DNA of 64,000 nt from Malus domestica (Eukaryota > Streptophyta > Magnoliopsida > Rosales > Rosaceae), in the NCBI RefSeq assembly GCF_042453785.1, contig NC_091669.1, positions 34,613,001 to 34,677,000 on the forward strand, read 5' to 3'. Shown one piece after another: positions 45,201-55,295 of the stretch. Below the pieces are notes generated by a model. It was given only the letters and a program-made list of their open reading frames with translations, made no database searches and had not been told where the DNA came from. The position numbers were made by a program, and so were the translations under genes. The first letter of the stretch is position 1. Every line of letters begins with the position of its first letter.

Positions 45201-48200
45201 CTGCAAAAATGCTCAACCCTTTCTCTTATCTGAGAGGGCACTTCCAACGAAGCCTTTTCGAAATATTCAGCTTTCTTTCCCCCCGATAATACCTCTGTAA
45301 ACAAGCTATACTAGAGCAAGAATATCTCATATCATCAGGGTTAAAAGCAAGAGTATCCCATATTATGCTTTTTCCCTGTCTTTTCCTTTGGCCTTGTTCT
45401 TACCTGCAAGACAAGGAGAAAGAGAGCAATCAGTCAGCACTTGGAATCAAGCTTCCAGCCAGGAACTGACTGCCTGGAACCCCTTACCTGATTACTTACC
45501 TGGCATTGCTCTCGAGTACTCATCTTCAACATCTTATGCTTCCAGGGAAGATACTGCATCTGCCTGAGGAACAAATAGGGCAAGTGAGAAGGATACAAGG
45601 AAGCATGTGGAGACAAGCGTAACAGCACACGTGCCGATACATCCACTACTCTGTCAAAAGCAAAAGTATCCCATATCAGCAGGGTCGAACGTACTCTAGA
45701 TTTGATGGACTTGTTTTGACCCTCAAATTCTTCAGTCGGCCTTATACTCTGGAGGAAACCAAAAAACCCTCCAGCCCAGTTCAAGAATAAGCCTGTGGAA
45801 AGTTACTTCTTCAAAAGCAAAAGTATCCCATATCATCTCTCCTCATTTTTCTTCTCTTTATCCTTCATGCTGCCTGCAAGATAGGGAGAATGTGAACAAT
45901 CAGCCGGAGCTCTAATTGCTTACCTTGTCTGTCACCTCTTTCAGCAGATCCCCTAGCTCGGCGACTTGGGGGACTCCTACTACATGGTTTGTATCGCGCT
46001 TGACCAAGCATGAAACTACAAGTAAGCTTCAAGTGAAATTGATACATTACCTTGTGCATCTCCACCAGTTACAGATACCACCCCTGGATGGAGGAAGAGT
46101 ACTTCCAGAGAAGATGCCACATCTACCTATGAGACAGATAAGGCAAGTCAAGACGATACCACACTCCGGTACTTAGAAGTTTCGTGGCTACGAGATCATT
46201 CTCCCACAATATTTCCTAATGTCATTTGTACTAAATCATTCACTTGTACTCACTAAAGGAGAGCTTGAACCTATGTACTTGTGTAAACCCTTCACAATTA
46301 ATGAGAACTCCTCTATTCCGTGGACGTAGCCAATCTGGGTGAACCACGTACATCTTGTGTTTGCTTTTGTGTAAACCCTTCACAATTAATGAGAACTCCT
46401 TTATTCCGTGGACGTAGCCAATCTGGGTGAACCACGTACATCTTGTGTTTGCTTTCCTATCTCTATCCATTTATATACTTATCCACACTAATGACCGGAG
46501 CAATCTAGCGAAGATCACAAAAAGTGACCGTTTTCGCTACCTAGGATCTATCTTGCAAGAGAACAGAGAATTAGATGGAGATCTCAACCATAGAATACAA
46601 GCTGGATGGATGAAGTGTAAGAGTGCATCCGGCGTGTTGTGTGACCGTCGTAGGCCACTGAAGCTCAAGGGAAAATTTTATAGGACGGCAATAAGGCCAG
46701 CGATGTTGTATGGCACAGAATGTTGGGCAGTGAAGCATCAACGTACACAAAATGGGTGTAGCGGAGATGAGGATGCTTCGTGGGATGTATGGGCACACGA
46801 GAAAGGATAAGATTGGGAATGAGGTTATCCGAGGTAAAGTAGGAGTAGCCAAAATTGAAGGAAATATGAGAGAAAATCGGTTCCGGTGGTTTGGACATGT
46901 GCAAAGAAGGCCTACTGACGCTCCGGTTCGAAAATGTGACTACGGGACAGAGGTTCAGGGCCGAAGGGGTAGAGGAAGACCTAGGAAAACTTTGGAAGAG
47001 ACCCTAAGAAAAGACTTGAGTACTTGGATCTAACGGAGGACATGACACAAAACCGAGCGCAATGGCGTTCTAGGATTCATATAGCCGACCCCACTTAGTG
47101 GGAAAAGGCTTTGTTGTTGTTGTTGTTGTTGAAGATAGAAGATGGAGAAATCATGAAGAAAACTTATCCCTCCTAATCCCCACAAAAATGGTAGGATTGA
47201 GAGGGACAAGTTTTCTTCATGACTTTTCCATCTTCGTGACTTTTCCATCTTCTACGTTCACTTGGACCAAACTACGAAAGCTGACATCCATATTTCTATT
47301 CAACATAAATTGAATCCAGTGGATTATCCAAGCGAAGCCGATCCTAGACATCAAACGAGTCCTTATAGTGTAAGTTTGTCCCCATATAGATAAAATCCTT
47401 GGCCCGCCATTATAGATTGATCATGATACAAAAGATATAGCTACGGAGAAGCCCCTAAAACCCCATGATTTAATGGTTTATCTGTATGCTAAGGCTATAA
47501 TTAATCACTCCACCTAACAAGTGACTTTTGACGTCCTATAGGAGTTTGCCTTTTCTCCTCCAGCACTGGCGATAGATCTTGGTTCTGGGGAGTCTAAAGA
47601 AGCTATTTTCTTAGCTACTCGAGTGGCTTACAGGTTTTCCATTAGTCTTCTCTTGTATTTGGTTTGCATAAATTTTTTATTTTTTTTTAACAACGTGATC
47701 ATGTAAAAAGTTTATTTTTATTATTGCCATCACACATTTAAATGTTGACAAACCATTCTCTCTTTCATATTAAGAATTTTGAACTACATGTTTATTACAA
47801 TTTGGAATTTAAAAATTGGAAGTAATTAGGAATTTTGTTGGATCTGTGGATTAAACTATTTCCAGATTGTAGCATTATCCACAGATTTCTCCTTTGCCAA
47901 GAATTGATAAAATTGATTTGAAACTTGATATAATTCTTGTGCGGTACAACTTTGCCCGATTGATTTTGCTTTCCTTCCCCTTTTAGTCATCATTGTTCGC
48001 TTTTGGTAACTATCTTAATATGAGTTTATGATACTGTGTTTTTGACTTTTAATCAGTGTTCTTTTTCTTTTTTCCAAAATGACTTTAATCCATATTATAT
48101 ACATCGCAGCATATTTATCTGTGCATGCGTGGTCCAAGTTTTGAAATCTTTAAAACCAAACCTGTTTCATTTATACTTATAATGGTACTTTAAATTTTTT

Positions 48201-49592
48201 TATCAGTGTAACCATTTAGAAACATACAGATTTGTTATTAATTTATGCTTCTTTCTGTGAGATATTAAGTTGATTTATACTCTTTCCAGTGCTATGGGTG
48301 TCGTTACTCTATTGTCTGGCCAACCAAAAGAAGGCGCGTTGGTTGAGGCCAGATCAGAATCAAAAGGCTATTACGAGGAAACAGTGACTGATTCATCTGG
48401 AAGTTATCGTTTGAGAGGACTTCTTCCTGACACAACATATGTAATCAAAGTAGTGAAAAGGGATGGTTTGGGTAGTGCTAAAATTGAGCGTGCATCACCA
48501 GAATCTGTTCCCATCAAGGTTAGCAGGTAGCAAATTTTGCAATATAGTAGATCGAACTTCCATGGAGTGGAAAGATCAGTCCAGTATTTAGAAACCGAAA
48601 AGAAATTGAAGATTGCAACTAAGCCTGATAATGTTGCTTCCCATGTGTATATGTTTATTCACGGATTTGGTAATTTTGTAGGTTGGACACGAGGATATCA
48701 AAGGATTAGGTTTTCTGGTTTTTGAACAGCCAGACACAACTGTTTTAAGTTGCCATGTTGAGGGAAAGAGAATAGAGGAACTGTATCCACATCTACTGGT
48801 GGAAATCAAATCATCTAGTGACCTTTCTATGGAGTATGTCTTCCCTCTTCCGCTTTCCAACTTCTTCCAGGTGAAGGACTTACCCAAGGGTAAGCACCTT
48901 CTGCAGCTTCGTTCTAGTCTTCCGTCAAGCAGCCATAAGTTTGAATCCGAGGTTATTGAGGTTGATTTAGAGCAGAATACTCGTATACATGTTGGCCCCC
49001 TCAGATATGTATTTGAAGAGGATTACCACAAGCAGGTTTGTTTTACTTCTCCTTCCAATTGTTCTTTAACAATCTTGTAAGAGTGCAATGCCTTAAAGTT
49101 ATACACCCCTTCCCTTATTTTCTTAAATCATGTAAACATAGAATCTTCTGATTTTATGGTACTTTCTGGAACGGCATATCACCTATTGTGGTGCTTACGT
49201 TTGTTTAGGATGGTTCAATTTTTTGCATGTGAGGCTATGAATTGAGTTTAGAGTTAGGCTAACGAAATATTAATTTGTTTCCCCTCTTCCACTTCCATGA
49301 CCTACAGGAGTTGACTCCGGCGCCAGTTTTCCCTCTTATAGTTGGCGTCTCAGTGATTGCTCTGTTTGCCACCATTCCAAGGTATTTGTTATATTATTTT
49401 CTTCCAACTACATCTGCTACTTACTGGTTCTGGAACTTTTTGTCCTCATGAACATGCTGTAATTGTTGTCAACTTTTGTTATGAAGCTTGAAGGACTTAT
49501 ACCAATCCACGGTGGGAATACCAACACCCGGATTCACTACAACTGCAAAGAAGGAAGTGCGGAGGCCTGTTTTGAGAAAGAAGACTTACTGA
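30253..49592 (+). CDS. NOMO: Nodal modulator (NOMO/pM5) homologue, ER membrane protein
   Basis: 27 exons: 30253-30366, 30456-30521, 30610-30696, 30899-30955, 31060-31124, 31226-31395, 31689-31750, 32052-32135, 32392-32551, 33234-33349, 34235-34363, 34982-35053, 35230-35325, 35399-35482, 36010-36138, 37258-37434, 37592-37795, 37890-38003, 38100-38341, 38584-38629, 38720-38968, 40337-40567, 47542-47633, 48290-48518, 48682-49035, 49308-49381, 49487-49592. They total 3609 bases, 1202 residues, close to the ~1200 of plant and animal NOMO. A signal peptide ([18 protein letters not shown]) opens it. Many Ig/carbohydrate-binding-like beta domains follow, each ending in a G.Y.F..I.PG..Y pattern. One transmembrane segment (about 1150-1166) precedes a short tail ending KKTY, a KKxx-type ER-retrieval signal. 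NOMO works with NCLN and TMEM147 at the ER translocon in multipass protein insertion. Intron 22 is 7 kb because of nested transposons. Confidence 0.93.
33449..33924. mobile_element. MITE in NOMO intron 10
   Basis: The left end GGCCCTGTTTGGTTCA and right end TGAACCAAACAGGCCC are inverted copies, and subterminal parts (TTGGGAATGG, ATTCCCAA) also pair. It is about 476 bp and non-coding. No clean target duplication, so the superfamily is open. Confidence 0.75.
36435..37080 (-). mobile_element. 5'-truncated L1-type LINE fragment in NOMO intron 15, antisense
   Basis: On the minus strand the frame 37074-36595 encodes a reverse-transcriptase zinc-binding tail: [21 protein letters not shown] (C..C..H..C), [24 protein letters not shown] and a terminal DLLAAV. 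A run of 14 T at 36435-36448 is the poly(A) tail in reverse. The body is about 630 bp, the far 3' end of an L1-type element. It matches the family of the insert at 39225-39909. I could not find its target-site duplication. It lies away from the splice sites of the intron. Confidence 0.85.
39225..39909 (+). mobile_element. 5'-truncated L1-type LINE fragment in NOMO intron 21, sense
   Basis: It encodes the same zf-RVT tail as the intron 15 copy ([57 protein letters not shown]). It ends in a short A-run and is flanked by a perfect 16-bp direct repeat, ATAGTTCAGATAGTAC, at 39209-39224 and 39910-39925. Those hallmarks show target-primed reverse transcription with 5' truncation, and the perfect repeat suggests a fairly young insertion. 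Confidence 0.92.
41562..42541 (+). mobile_element. RTE-clade LINE, 5'-truncated reverse-transcriptase part (copy 1)
   Basis: An uninterrupted frame (to the stop at 42540-42542) encodes the RT palm and thumb of an RTE-type [44 protein letters not shown] (catalytic FADD box), [30 protein letters not shown] and RWFGHVQRR. The endonuclease and N-terminal RT are missing. An 18-bp repeat TGAAGATAGAAGATGGAG lies directly left (41544-41561) and recurs at 47130-47147, right of copy 2. Copy 1 stops without the (GTT)n tail expected of the family. Confidence 0.9.
42803..43483 (-). CDS. Antisense open frame (226 codons) inside the LARD-like element
   Basis: The frame is long for this AT-rich DNA and has protein-like composition. 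It starts [15 protein letters not shown], passes an acidic/Pro stretch and contains a strongly predicted coiled coil (about residues 95-150: [20 protein letters not shown], then [15 protein letters not shown]). It ends in a Pro/Ser-rich region with near-repeated blocks ([36 protein letters not shown]). I recall very similar frames scattered through Maleae genomes, but I know no function. It runs opposite to the retroelement. It could be a captured host fragment, a regulator made by the element, or an accident of repeat composition. Confidence 0.5.
   Translation of the reverse strand: MKMSGPSDRRFDLNLVEEAAPPSPDNIWRPSFVSPTGPLTVGDSVMKNDMTAAVVARNLLTPKDNRLLSKRSDELAVKDSLALSVQCAGSVSNMAQRLFARTRQVESLAAEVMSLKQEIRELKHENKQLHRLAHDYATNMKRKLDQMKESDGQVLLDHQRFVGLFQRHLLPSSSGAVPRNEAPNDQPLMPPPSRVLSSTEAPNDPPPVPSLSGALPTAETSPKQPL
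43615..43860 (+). repeat. ~65-bp tandem array with AAATCGAAGAGG core
   Basis: About four copies of a unit containing AGAAATCGAAGAGG, TTGCTTTCTCAAAAGCTGGG and CTCAGAGACCACGAGGG. All three frames stay open across it, which produces several overlapping spurious frames. Confidence 0.9.
44165..44830 (+). repeat. 218-bp tandem array, about three units
   Basis: Equivalent points recur at exactly 218-bp steps (for example 44302, 44520, 44738). Each unit combines two AAATCGAAGAG cores with GGGTAAAGGAACAGTACCAC and GCTTCGTGGCAAGGTAGAC blocks. Units are nearly identical, so amplification is recent or homogenised. Confidence 0.95.
44770..45000 (+). repeat. ~64-bp tandem array with CGAATCTCGAGAGCCAGA
   Basis: Three to four copies of a unit with TTTCTCAAAAATCGAAGAG, CGAATCTCGAGAGCCAGA and CAGGATTGCTT. 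It extends the 218-bp array with a shorter period. Confidence 0.85.
45985..46487 (+). repeat. Probable LTR of the LARD-like element, with internal 88-bp duplication
   Basis: TG..CA ends after a polypurine-like tract. Inside, 46280-46367 and 46368-46455 are a near-perfect 88-bp tandem duplication that includes the GGACGTAGCC..GGTGAACCACG signature. No second LTR is available to confirm the ends. Confidence 0.6.
46518..47129 (+). mobile_element. RTE-clade LINE 3' part with (GTT)n tail (copy 2)
   Basis: It repeats the last ~580 bp of copy 1 (from [11 protein letters not shown] onward) at roughly 94-95% identity by eye, with frame changes near 46745 and 47020. It then continues to GGGAAAAGGCTTTG and a (TTG)n tail, the usual RTE 3' end. 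The 18-bp duplication TGAAGATAGAAGATGGAG follows at 47130-47147 and pairs with the one left of copy 1. Confidence 0.9.
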
Positions 49593-51000
49593 ATATCTGT
49601 TTGTGCCTAAATAGAAATGCACCTCGGGTAATATCTAATATTGAATCGGATAATGCCCTTGCTGTGTGGAGGTTGAAGATGAGCTTAGCCTAGGAAAAGA
49701 GCTTAGAAAATTAGAGCCACTCGCTGTATTTCTCCTCGCGTCATGTAGGCAGGTACGGTTGTGTGATATAAATTTTGTATTTCTCATAGCAAAAACTTCC
49801 ACCACGGTTGAGGTCCTTCATGACGTAATTTTTGGTCTTGAATTTTAAGATGACTAGTCTTGTACTTATGGAAATTAGTGATATACAGGATGATTCATAA
49901 GGGTAGGATTTAGTTGGGGGGCCTGACAGGTCTCACATTTCTTGACAACAGGCATGTGTATGTATGTTATGAACCTACATATCTTAACAACAGATTATGT
50001 AATGTTTCTTGTTTTCAAATCACGATTAGACATGGTAGTACGTTTTATTGACATTATCGGTGTTCTCATTTATCTTCAAGTTCCAAGTGTTTGATTTTAA
50101 GAACACAATCAAATTTATAATTGTATTGTATGCGACTCTCCGTCGTGTATAACTTGATCAGTCTTTCGACCACTTTGCTTGATTCCCAAGTTAAAACCAC
50201 TAACCCTTGAGAAGAAAAAAAAGGAAAACTTCGTTCTTTGGTGAATAGGGGAAAAATTTGCATACCATAGTTTGACAATTAGGCATATAAAATTTGCACA
50301 CCCAAATTTTACTCTTTTTTCTTTGTGCTCCATTGGTAATTGTATGCGGATTTTTTAGACCACTCGTATGGCTGAAAACTTCTAGGACTTGCATGCAATG
50401 CAAATCCTACTTTGGTGGTCTCTCAAACCAATTGGTGCGGAAAAGTTAAAGTTTAAATGCATGCGTGATTGACTTTGATACTGTCACAATTGATCCCTTT
50501 TTATCCATTAGTATAGTATTATATTCATCACAAAGTAACCAAACCGTTCCCTGCTTCAGGACTTACATAAAATTTATATTTCCTCGCGCACTGTATTTAC
50601 TGGATTGGGACGTCATCGTAAAAACATTTTAGCATTAACCGTTGCACCTCTCACTCACCTTCTTTAATGTTGATTGTAAAAGGAACAAAGGTTAAGGCAA
50701 AATACTGCATTCATTTGTTGGGAAGCCCATATGAATTCAAGGAAACAACTTTAGTCACTTGTGTATCAGTAGCATAAATGTCTACTTTTTTCTTTCACCG
50801 AAAAGCCTACAACCGCTACTGCAGAAATACACTGCAAAGTTGCAAATTCGGATTGAGAAAAGGGAGCATCAACCTTGTCCCAAATAGCTGATGAGAGAAA
50901 GCGCCGTCTAAAACGCTATGCAACAACTTATGATACAAATATATTACATTTCGTTAACATGTTTACAAGAATACAAAAAATTTGCATATGTTACAAACAA
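49593..51000. other. Convergent spacer between NOMO and GUN1
   Basis: Both genes end here, so it holds two 3'UTRs. Short frames only; no transposon ends or RNA gene recognised. Confidence 0.45.
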
Positions 51001-54000
51001 CTACAAGGCTAGCGCTTGAAAATTGGAGATTTGGTCCAAATGTGCACCTTTTGGGTAAGTCCTGTCATCGTGAAGAACGAGCACCTCCAGTGTCCCAGAT
51101 TCTTTTAACCAGGCAGCGGCCACAGAGCCCGTCGATATAAACCTACCCAAGTTACACTTGGCAATGTGAAAGGGTGCACCCATGCTAGTAAGAAGTGCCT
51201 CAATAGCTCGTCGTAAGGTACTGTCACCTACTACTTTGCTGTGCTTCCCCCATCCTGTTAGAATGCTGCAGGGAGTCCGACAAATAAACTCAACATTCTA
51301 ACAAATATTATGCAAACAGGGACTTGTTTGATGAGAAAAAATGCAAACCTTAACAGGTTCGGTAATTGTTGGCCTTTAAACACTATAGTGCGTATATTGA
51401 GCAACCATGCATGAACCATTGCCCGGGCAGCCCCAGGAGACATTAGATGCAAATCTAAGCACGAATCAGACCACGCACTTTCCCATACATTTCGGCGTTT
51501 CCCTTCAAGCACAACCAGTTGTGCCCCTTGTTTCTATTAAAATACACGTTGATAAAAATGAACCTTAATATGGGGAAAAAAAATTTAGACCTTGAATTGT
51601 TTGGGGTAAGGGAAAAACATGTTACACCTGAAAAGGTGGCATCTTCTAAAACTTACCTGTCCGAAGTGCCATAGCATGTCGGTCAGAGCATTATAGAATG
51701 CAGATGCAGTCGAAGAGTCCATCTGCTTAACTTCATCAAACAGAGACTGAGCTTTAACCCATACATTATCCCGGTAGCCCATAAGAAGTCCGTGGGCAAC
51801 CCCATAAACTTGATTATCAAACAACCGGAGTTCCTCCAATAACATTGAAGCATCGTCAAATGAATTACAACGGCTGCATTGAAAAGCCATTGAAACCAAG
51901 ATTAACCATAGATTCTGGGATGCTATTGGACTATGTTTACATTAAAAACATGAGATTAGGGGAATGCAACGGAGATTAAAGAATCCACATCGTACTCAAT
52001 ATTAGACATCCTAATCAAACCAACTGATCATTGACATTGTAGCATAATAACCTCAATGACACTACGATGAATAGTGGTTACATTACAATGAATAGTGGTT
52101 GTTTTTCACCTTCCACGAGTTGAAACAAAGTGAAGTAGGTAGAGTTTTGCTTGATTCGCTTCTTTTCTGGACTAACAACTCACTATGAGTAAACAGTCCT
52201 TAAAACATACGTCTACAATTGTTGTGTTTGAGAGGTTCCACTCTGCCTATATCAGTGCATATATTTAAGAACCCTCCAGCGCATATAATTCTTAACTGAA
52301 TCATAACCATAAATTTTACTTCACGTACTCCCATGTTCTTGACATGCCTCACAACCCACAGAGCTCAACTGCTCCGTAGAGAAAATGAAAGCAAACTCTT
52401 GAGAAGCATGACACTATGTAAGGCATACACCATAAGAAACTGAGACTGAAACACCTATGTAATATGTAAGGTACAAATAAATCTAAATTGCTAGTAATGC
52501 ACAGTTTAAAAATTGACTTTAACAGATCTTCAAGCAACTAGGTCCTCAATACACCATATACGAAAGGTAAAGAGACGTACCTGCACGCGTTTAAAATGGC
52601 AGAAAATGTGACAACATTCGGCTTGATGTCTAGCTCATGCATCTTCTGAAAGATTCCCAGAATGCACAAGATTTCTTGTCTAACCTTCCTATCTTTTATT
52701 GCATAACCTGCTTTCTCAGCTGCAAGTTGCCCAAACATCTTCAGAAATCTGTTATCCTCCCTATCTCCCACCTGAATTTCAAAGACCTTCCTTTCAGAAA
52801 CTGTAGATGAAGATCCGGTGTGTAGCATAATGCCTCCTGGAGCAGCATCCACTGCACATTCTGTAGCTGCTGACCGACCAAAGGCATCAATTATTGAATT
52901 ATAAGTGACAACATTAGGTCGAATCCCTTCCTTGGTCATCTCATCAAGCAACGAAAGAGCAGATTCCACCAGTCCATTTTTGCACAGAGCATTGATAAGT
53001 TCACTATAAAGCACAACATCAGCCTTCAACCCTGCATGCTTAAACTCTCTAAAAACCCTCATTGCCTCTGCATACAAGCCACCCTTTGAATACAGATCGA
53101 TCAATGTTGAATAAGTTAATATGTTTGGTGATACATGTTCTTCTATCATCTCATTGTACATTCTTTTAACTTCATCATACTTCCCTTGCTTCCCATACCC
53201 ACCAAGAAGTGCATTATAAGACACAACATCCTTCGCAATCCCAACACTCTCCATCTCCTTGCAAACATTCAAGGCGTCCTCAAACCTACCAAGCTTCCCA
53301 TATAGTGAAAGCAATGTGTTATACAGAACTCTGTCCAGACTGATGGCCAAAAACTTCATTTCATTAAATAAACTGAGTGCATCTTCTAATCTACCAGCCT
53401 TAGCATATCCATCGATAATAGTACTATAAGTAACCACATTGGGCAAAATATTCTTTGAAGGCATCTCCGACATCATCTGATATGCCAAATCCATCTGCCC
53501 ACCTTTACAAATCGCATCCAGAAGCGTATTGTACGTGTAAATATCCTGATCAATTCCTCTATCCACCATCTCACTAAATAGGTTTTGAGCTGCCTCCCAC
53601 AATCCCCCTCGACTACAAACCGCAAGGAGTGAATTATAAGTAATTCGATCTGGCTGAACCCCATTTCTCAGCATCTCATTGAAAATCTCCACTACCCTCT
53701 TAAATTCCACTCCCCCTTTTCCACACGCATCAATTACCGCATTGTAAGTAACCAAATTCGGTTTCAAGCCCGCATCTTTCATTGACTCAAGAACTCTTAT
53801 AGCCTCCTCACAATACCCACTTCGCCCATAAGCACTAATCAACGCAGAATACGTATAAACGGTCTTTCCGTAGCCGTCATCAACAGCAGTTTGAAACACA
53901 TTCTTAGCAAGCTCAACCTTTCCTAACCTGCCAAGAGTACTAATCATAGAACTAGCTAATTTCCCCTGCTCAGTTCTCCTCCTCTCCCTCCTCACCGCAA

Positions 54001-54520
54001 ACTCGAAACATCGAATTGCCTTCCAACACTCACCCCTATTCCCAAGCTCTCTTAGCAAAAACGTGTAATCATCAGACCCACCAAGCCTAGTCTCAAAACT
54101 AAGCAAAACATCATCAAGAGCCAGATCATTCTTACCGTATTGGACGGCGTGGTGCAGGGCCTCCTCTGCCAGCGCCGAGTGGCGGGAGCCCACGGTGGTC
54201 TTGGGGCGGCCCAGGTGCATTTTGGAGACGAATCGGGTGGAGCGGCGGCCCGAGAAGGCGGTGACAAGATCAGATTTTGGAGGAGGGAGAGAAGGGAGGG
54301 ATGAAAAGGAGGAGGTGTGGGCGGGAAGCGGCGGCCTTGGGGCGGAGCGCGGTGGTTGGGAAGGTAAAGGCAGAGGCTTTGGGAGGGAGACTTGTTGGGT
54401 CGTCCATTGATTGGGTTGGCGGGCGTTGCGCTGAGATTTTAGGCGCTGGTTTTGGGGGTATTGGTGGCTCTGGTAAGGCTTAGTCGCCGTGATTGAACAG
54501 TGCGGCGGCGTTGAAGCCAT
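51001..54520 (-). CDS. GUN1: GENOMES UNCOUPLED 1 (GUN1), plastid PPR-SMR protein
   Basis: Four exons on the minus strand: 54520-52581, 51873-51657, 51533-51349, 51265-51001. They join in frame (NAC-S-RCNS, HFGQ-KQGA, NLL-S-ILTGWG) to 868 residues; Arabidopsis GUN1 has about 918. MASTPPH and a long Ser/Pro/Gln-rich stretch form the transit peptide. [13 protein letters not shown] opens the conserved region. About eleven P-type PPR motifs follow ([37 protein letters not shown]). The C-terminal SMR domain keeps LDLH (about 745-748) and TGWG (784-787). GUN1 sits at plastid nucleoids and integrates plastid-to-nucleus signals from tetrapyrrole, gene-expression and redox defects. The assignment rests on near-full-length similarity as I recall it. 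Nothing appears broken. Confidence 0.95.
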
Positions 54521-54905
54521 TTTTGATATGTATAGAGAGAGAGAGAGAGAGAGAGAGAGATGTATATACTGAGGGGGGTGAGAGAAAGAGAGAGATTTTC
54601 CTAATGGAGGTTTAGGTAGAGTTTGGTGAGGGAGAGGAAAAAAAGAAAGAGGGAGGAGGTGAGGAGGAAGGCATTTGGATGGATATGGCGGAGATAACAG
54701 AGAGAGAAAGCGAAAGGGTTTTAGAGATTGAGTGAGAGTGACAGCTTATGCGTATGCGGTAAATACTACGTAGAGTAGACTAATCAGCTGACTCTCTCTC
54801 TCTTCCTTTTTTCCCAATCCTTCAAAACAAAAAAGTTTTTCTTCACCTTTTTTTCCATTTTTTATTTTCTTTTTATAGAAAAAAACCCAATCATTAGGAT
54901 ACTCC
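54521..54905 (-). promoter_or_regulatory. GUN1 5'UTR/promoter with a GA microsatellite
   Basis: A (GA)n run of about 14 repeats at 54533-54560 sits ten bases upstream of the start codon on the other strand (CT-rich in transcript sense), followed by a further purine-rich area to 54740. CT-rich leaders are common in plant 5'UTRs. The copia LTR begins at 54906, within 400 bp of the GUN1 start. Confidence 0.5.
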
Positions 54906-55295
54906 TGTTGAAAATGCTGGTGGGTAGTGAATGCCTACAGAAGTTTTCAATGTCCATGCAAAGTGAAATGGAATTTGGAGATGCAGGAGATGGTATTGTC
55001 AAAATGGATGATGTAAATATCAAAGTGCAGTTAATGCATTAGTTCGGAGTTGCTTTATAAATAAAGCACTACGTATGCTTTTAAAAGGTGAGAGACTCAC
55101 GGTAGAGAGAGAGAGGAAAGAAGAGGAGAGAAGATAATAGAGAGAGTTATCTTTGTACTCTTATTATTTCAGATTACAATGAAAGCATCACTGCTGCCCC
55201 GAAGATGTACTCCAGTCATACTGACTGTAGAGGAACCTCGTAAATTTTGTGTCTTGTTTATTTATTCCACTGCACCCACCGTCGATTTTACAACA
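54906..55295 (+). repeat. Copia-like LTR
   Basis: It starts TGTTGAAAATG and ends TTTTACAACA. A TATA-like TTTATAAATAAAG lies near 55054-55066. TTATCAGCACGAG follows at once and resembles the primer-binding region of many plant copia elements. Only one LTR is present. Confidence 0.7.

Larger units (their letters stand above)
42542..46487 (+). mobile_element. LARD-like LTR retroelement fragment with one LTR (fossil)
   Basis: Between the two RTE pieces lies ~3.9 kb without gag or pol. A polypurine-like ACTTGGGGGACTCC precedes a probable LTR (45985-46487), which begins TGGTTTGTATCG. That LTR carries GGACGTAGCC and GGTGAACCACG motifs similar to those in the 25375-29512 element. No left LTR is visible, so the element is incomplete. 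Its interior carries an antisense open frame and several tandem arrays. Boundaries at 42542 and 46487 are estimates. Confidence 0.65.
41443..47362. mobile_element. Long-TIR MITE (PIF/Harbinger-like) hosting a nest of other elements in NOMO intron 22
   Basis: TTA at 41440-41442 and 47363-47365 flanks inverted ends (left GGCTTCGTTTGATGTTTAGG, right the inverse of GGACTCGTTTGATGTCTAGG). The inverted similarity continues for about 120 bp (41443-41561 against roughly 47240-47362), so the element is a fold-back MITE. Its native interior is only about 100 bp (47148-47240); everything else was inserted later. TTA duplication and GG..C ends suggest PIF/Harbinger, by inference. Confidence 0.75.
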
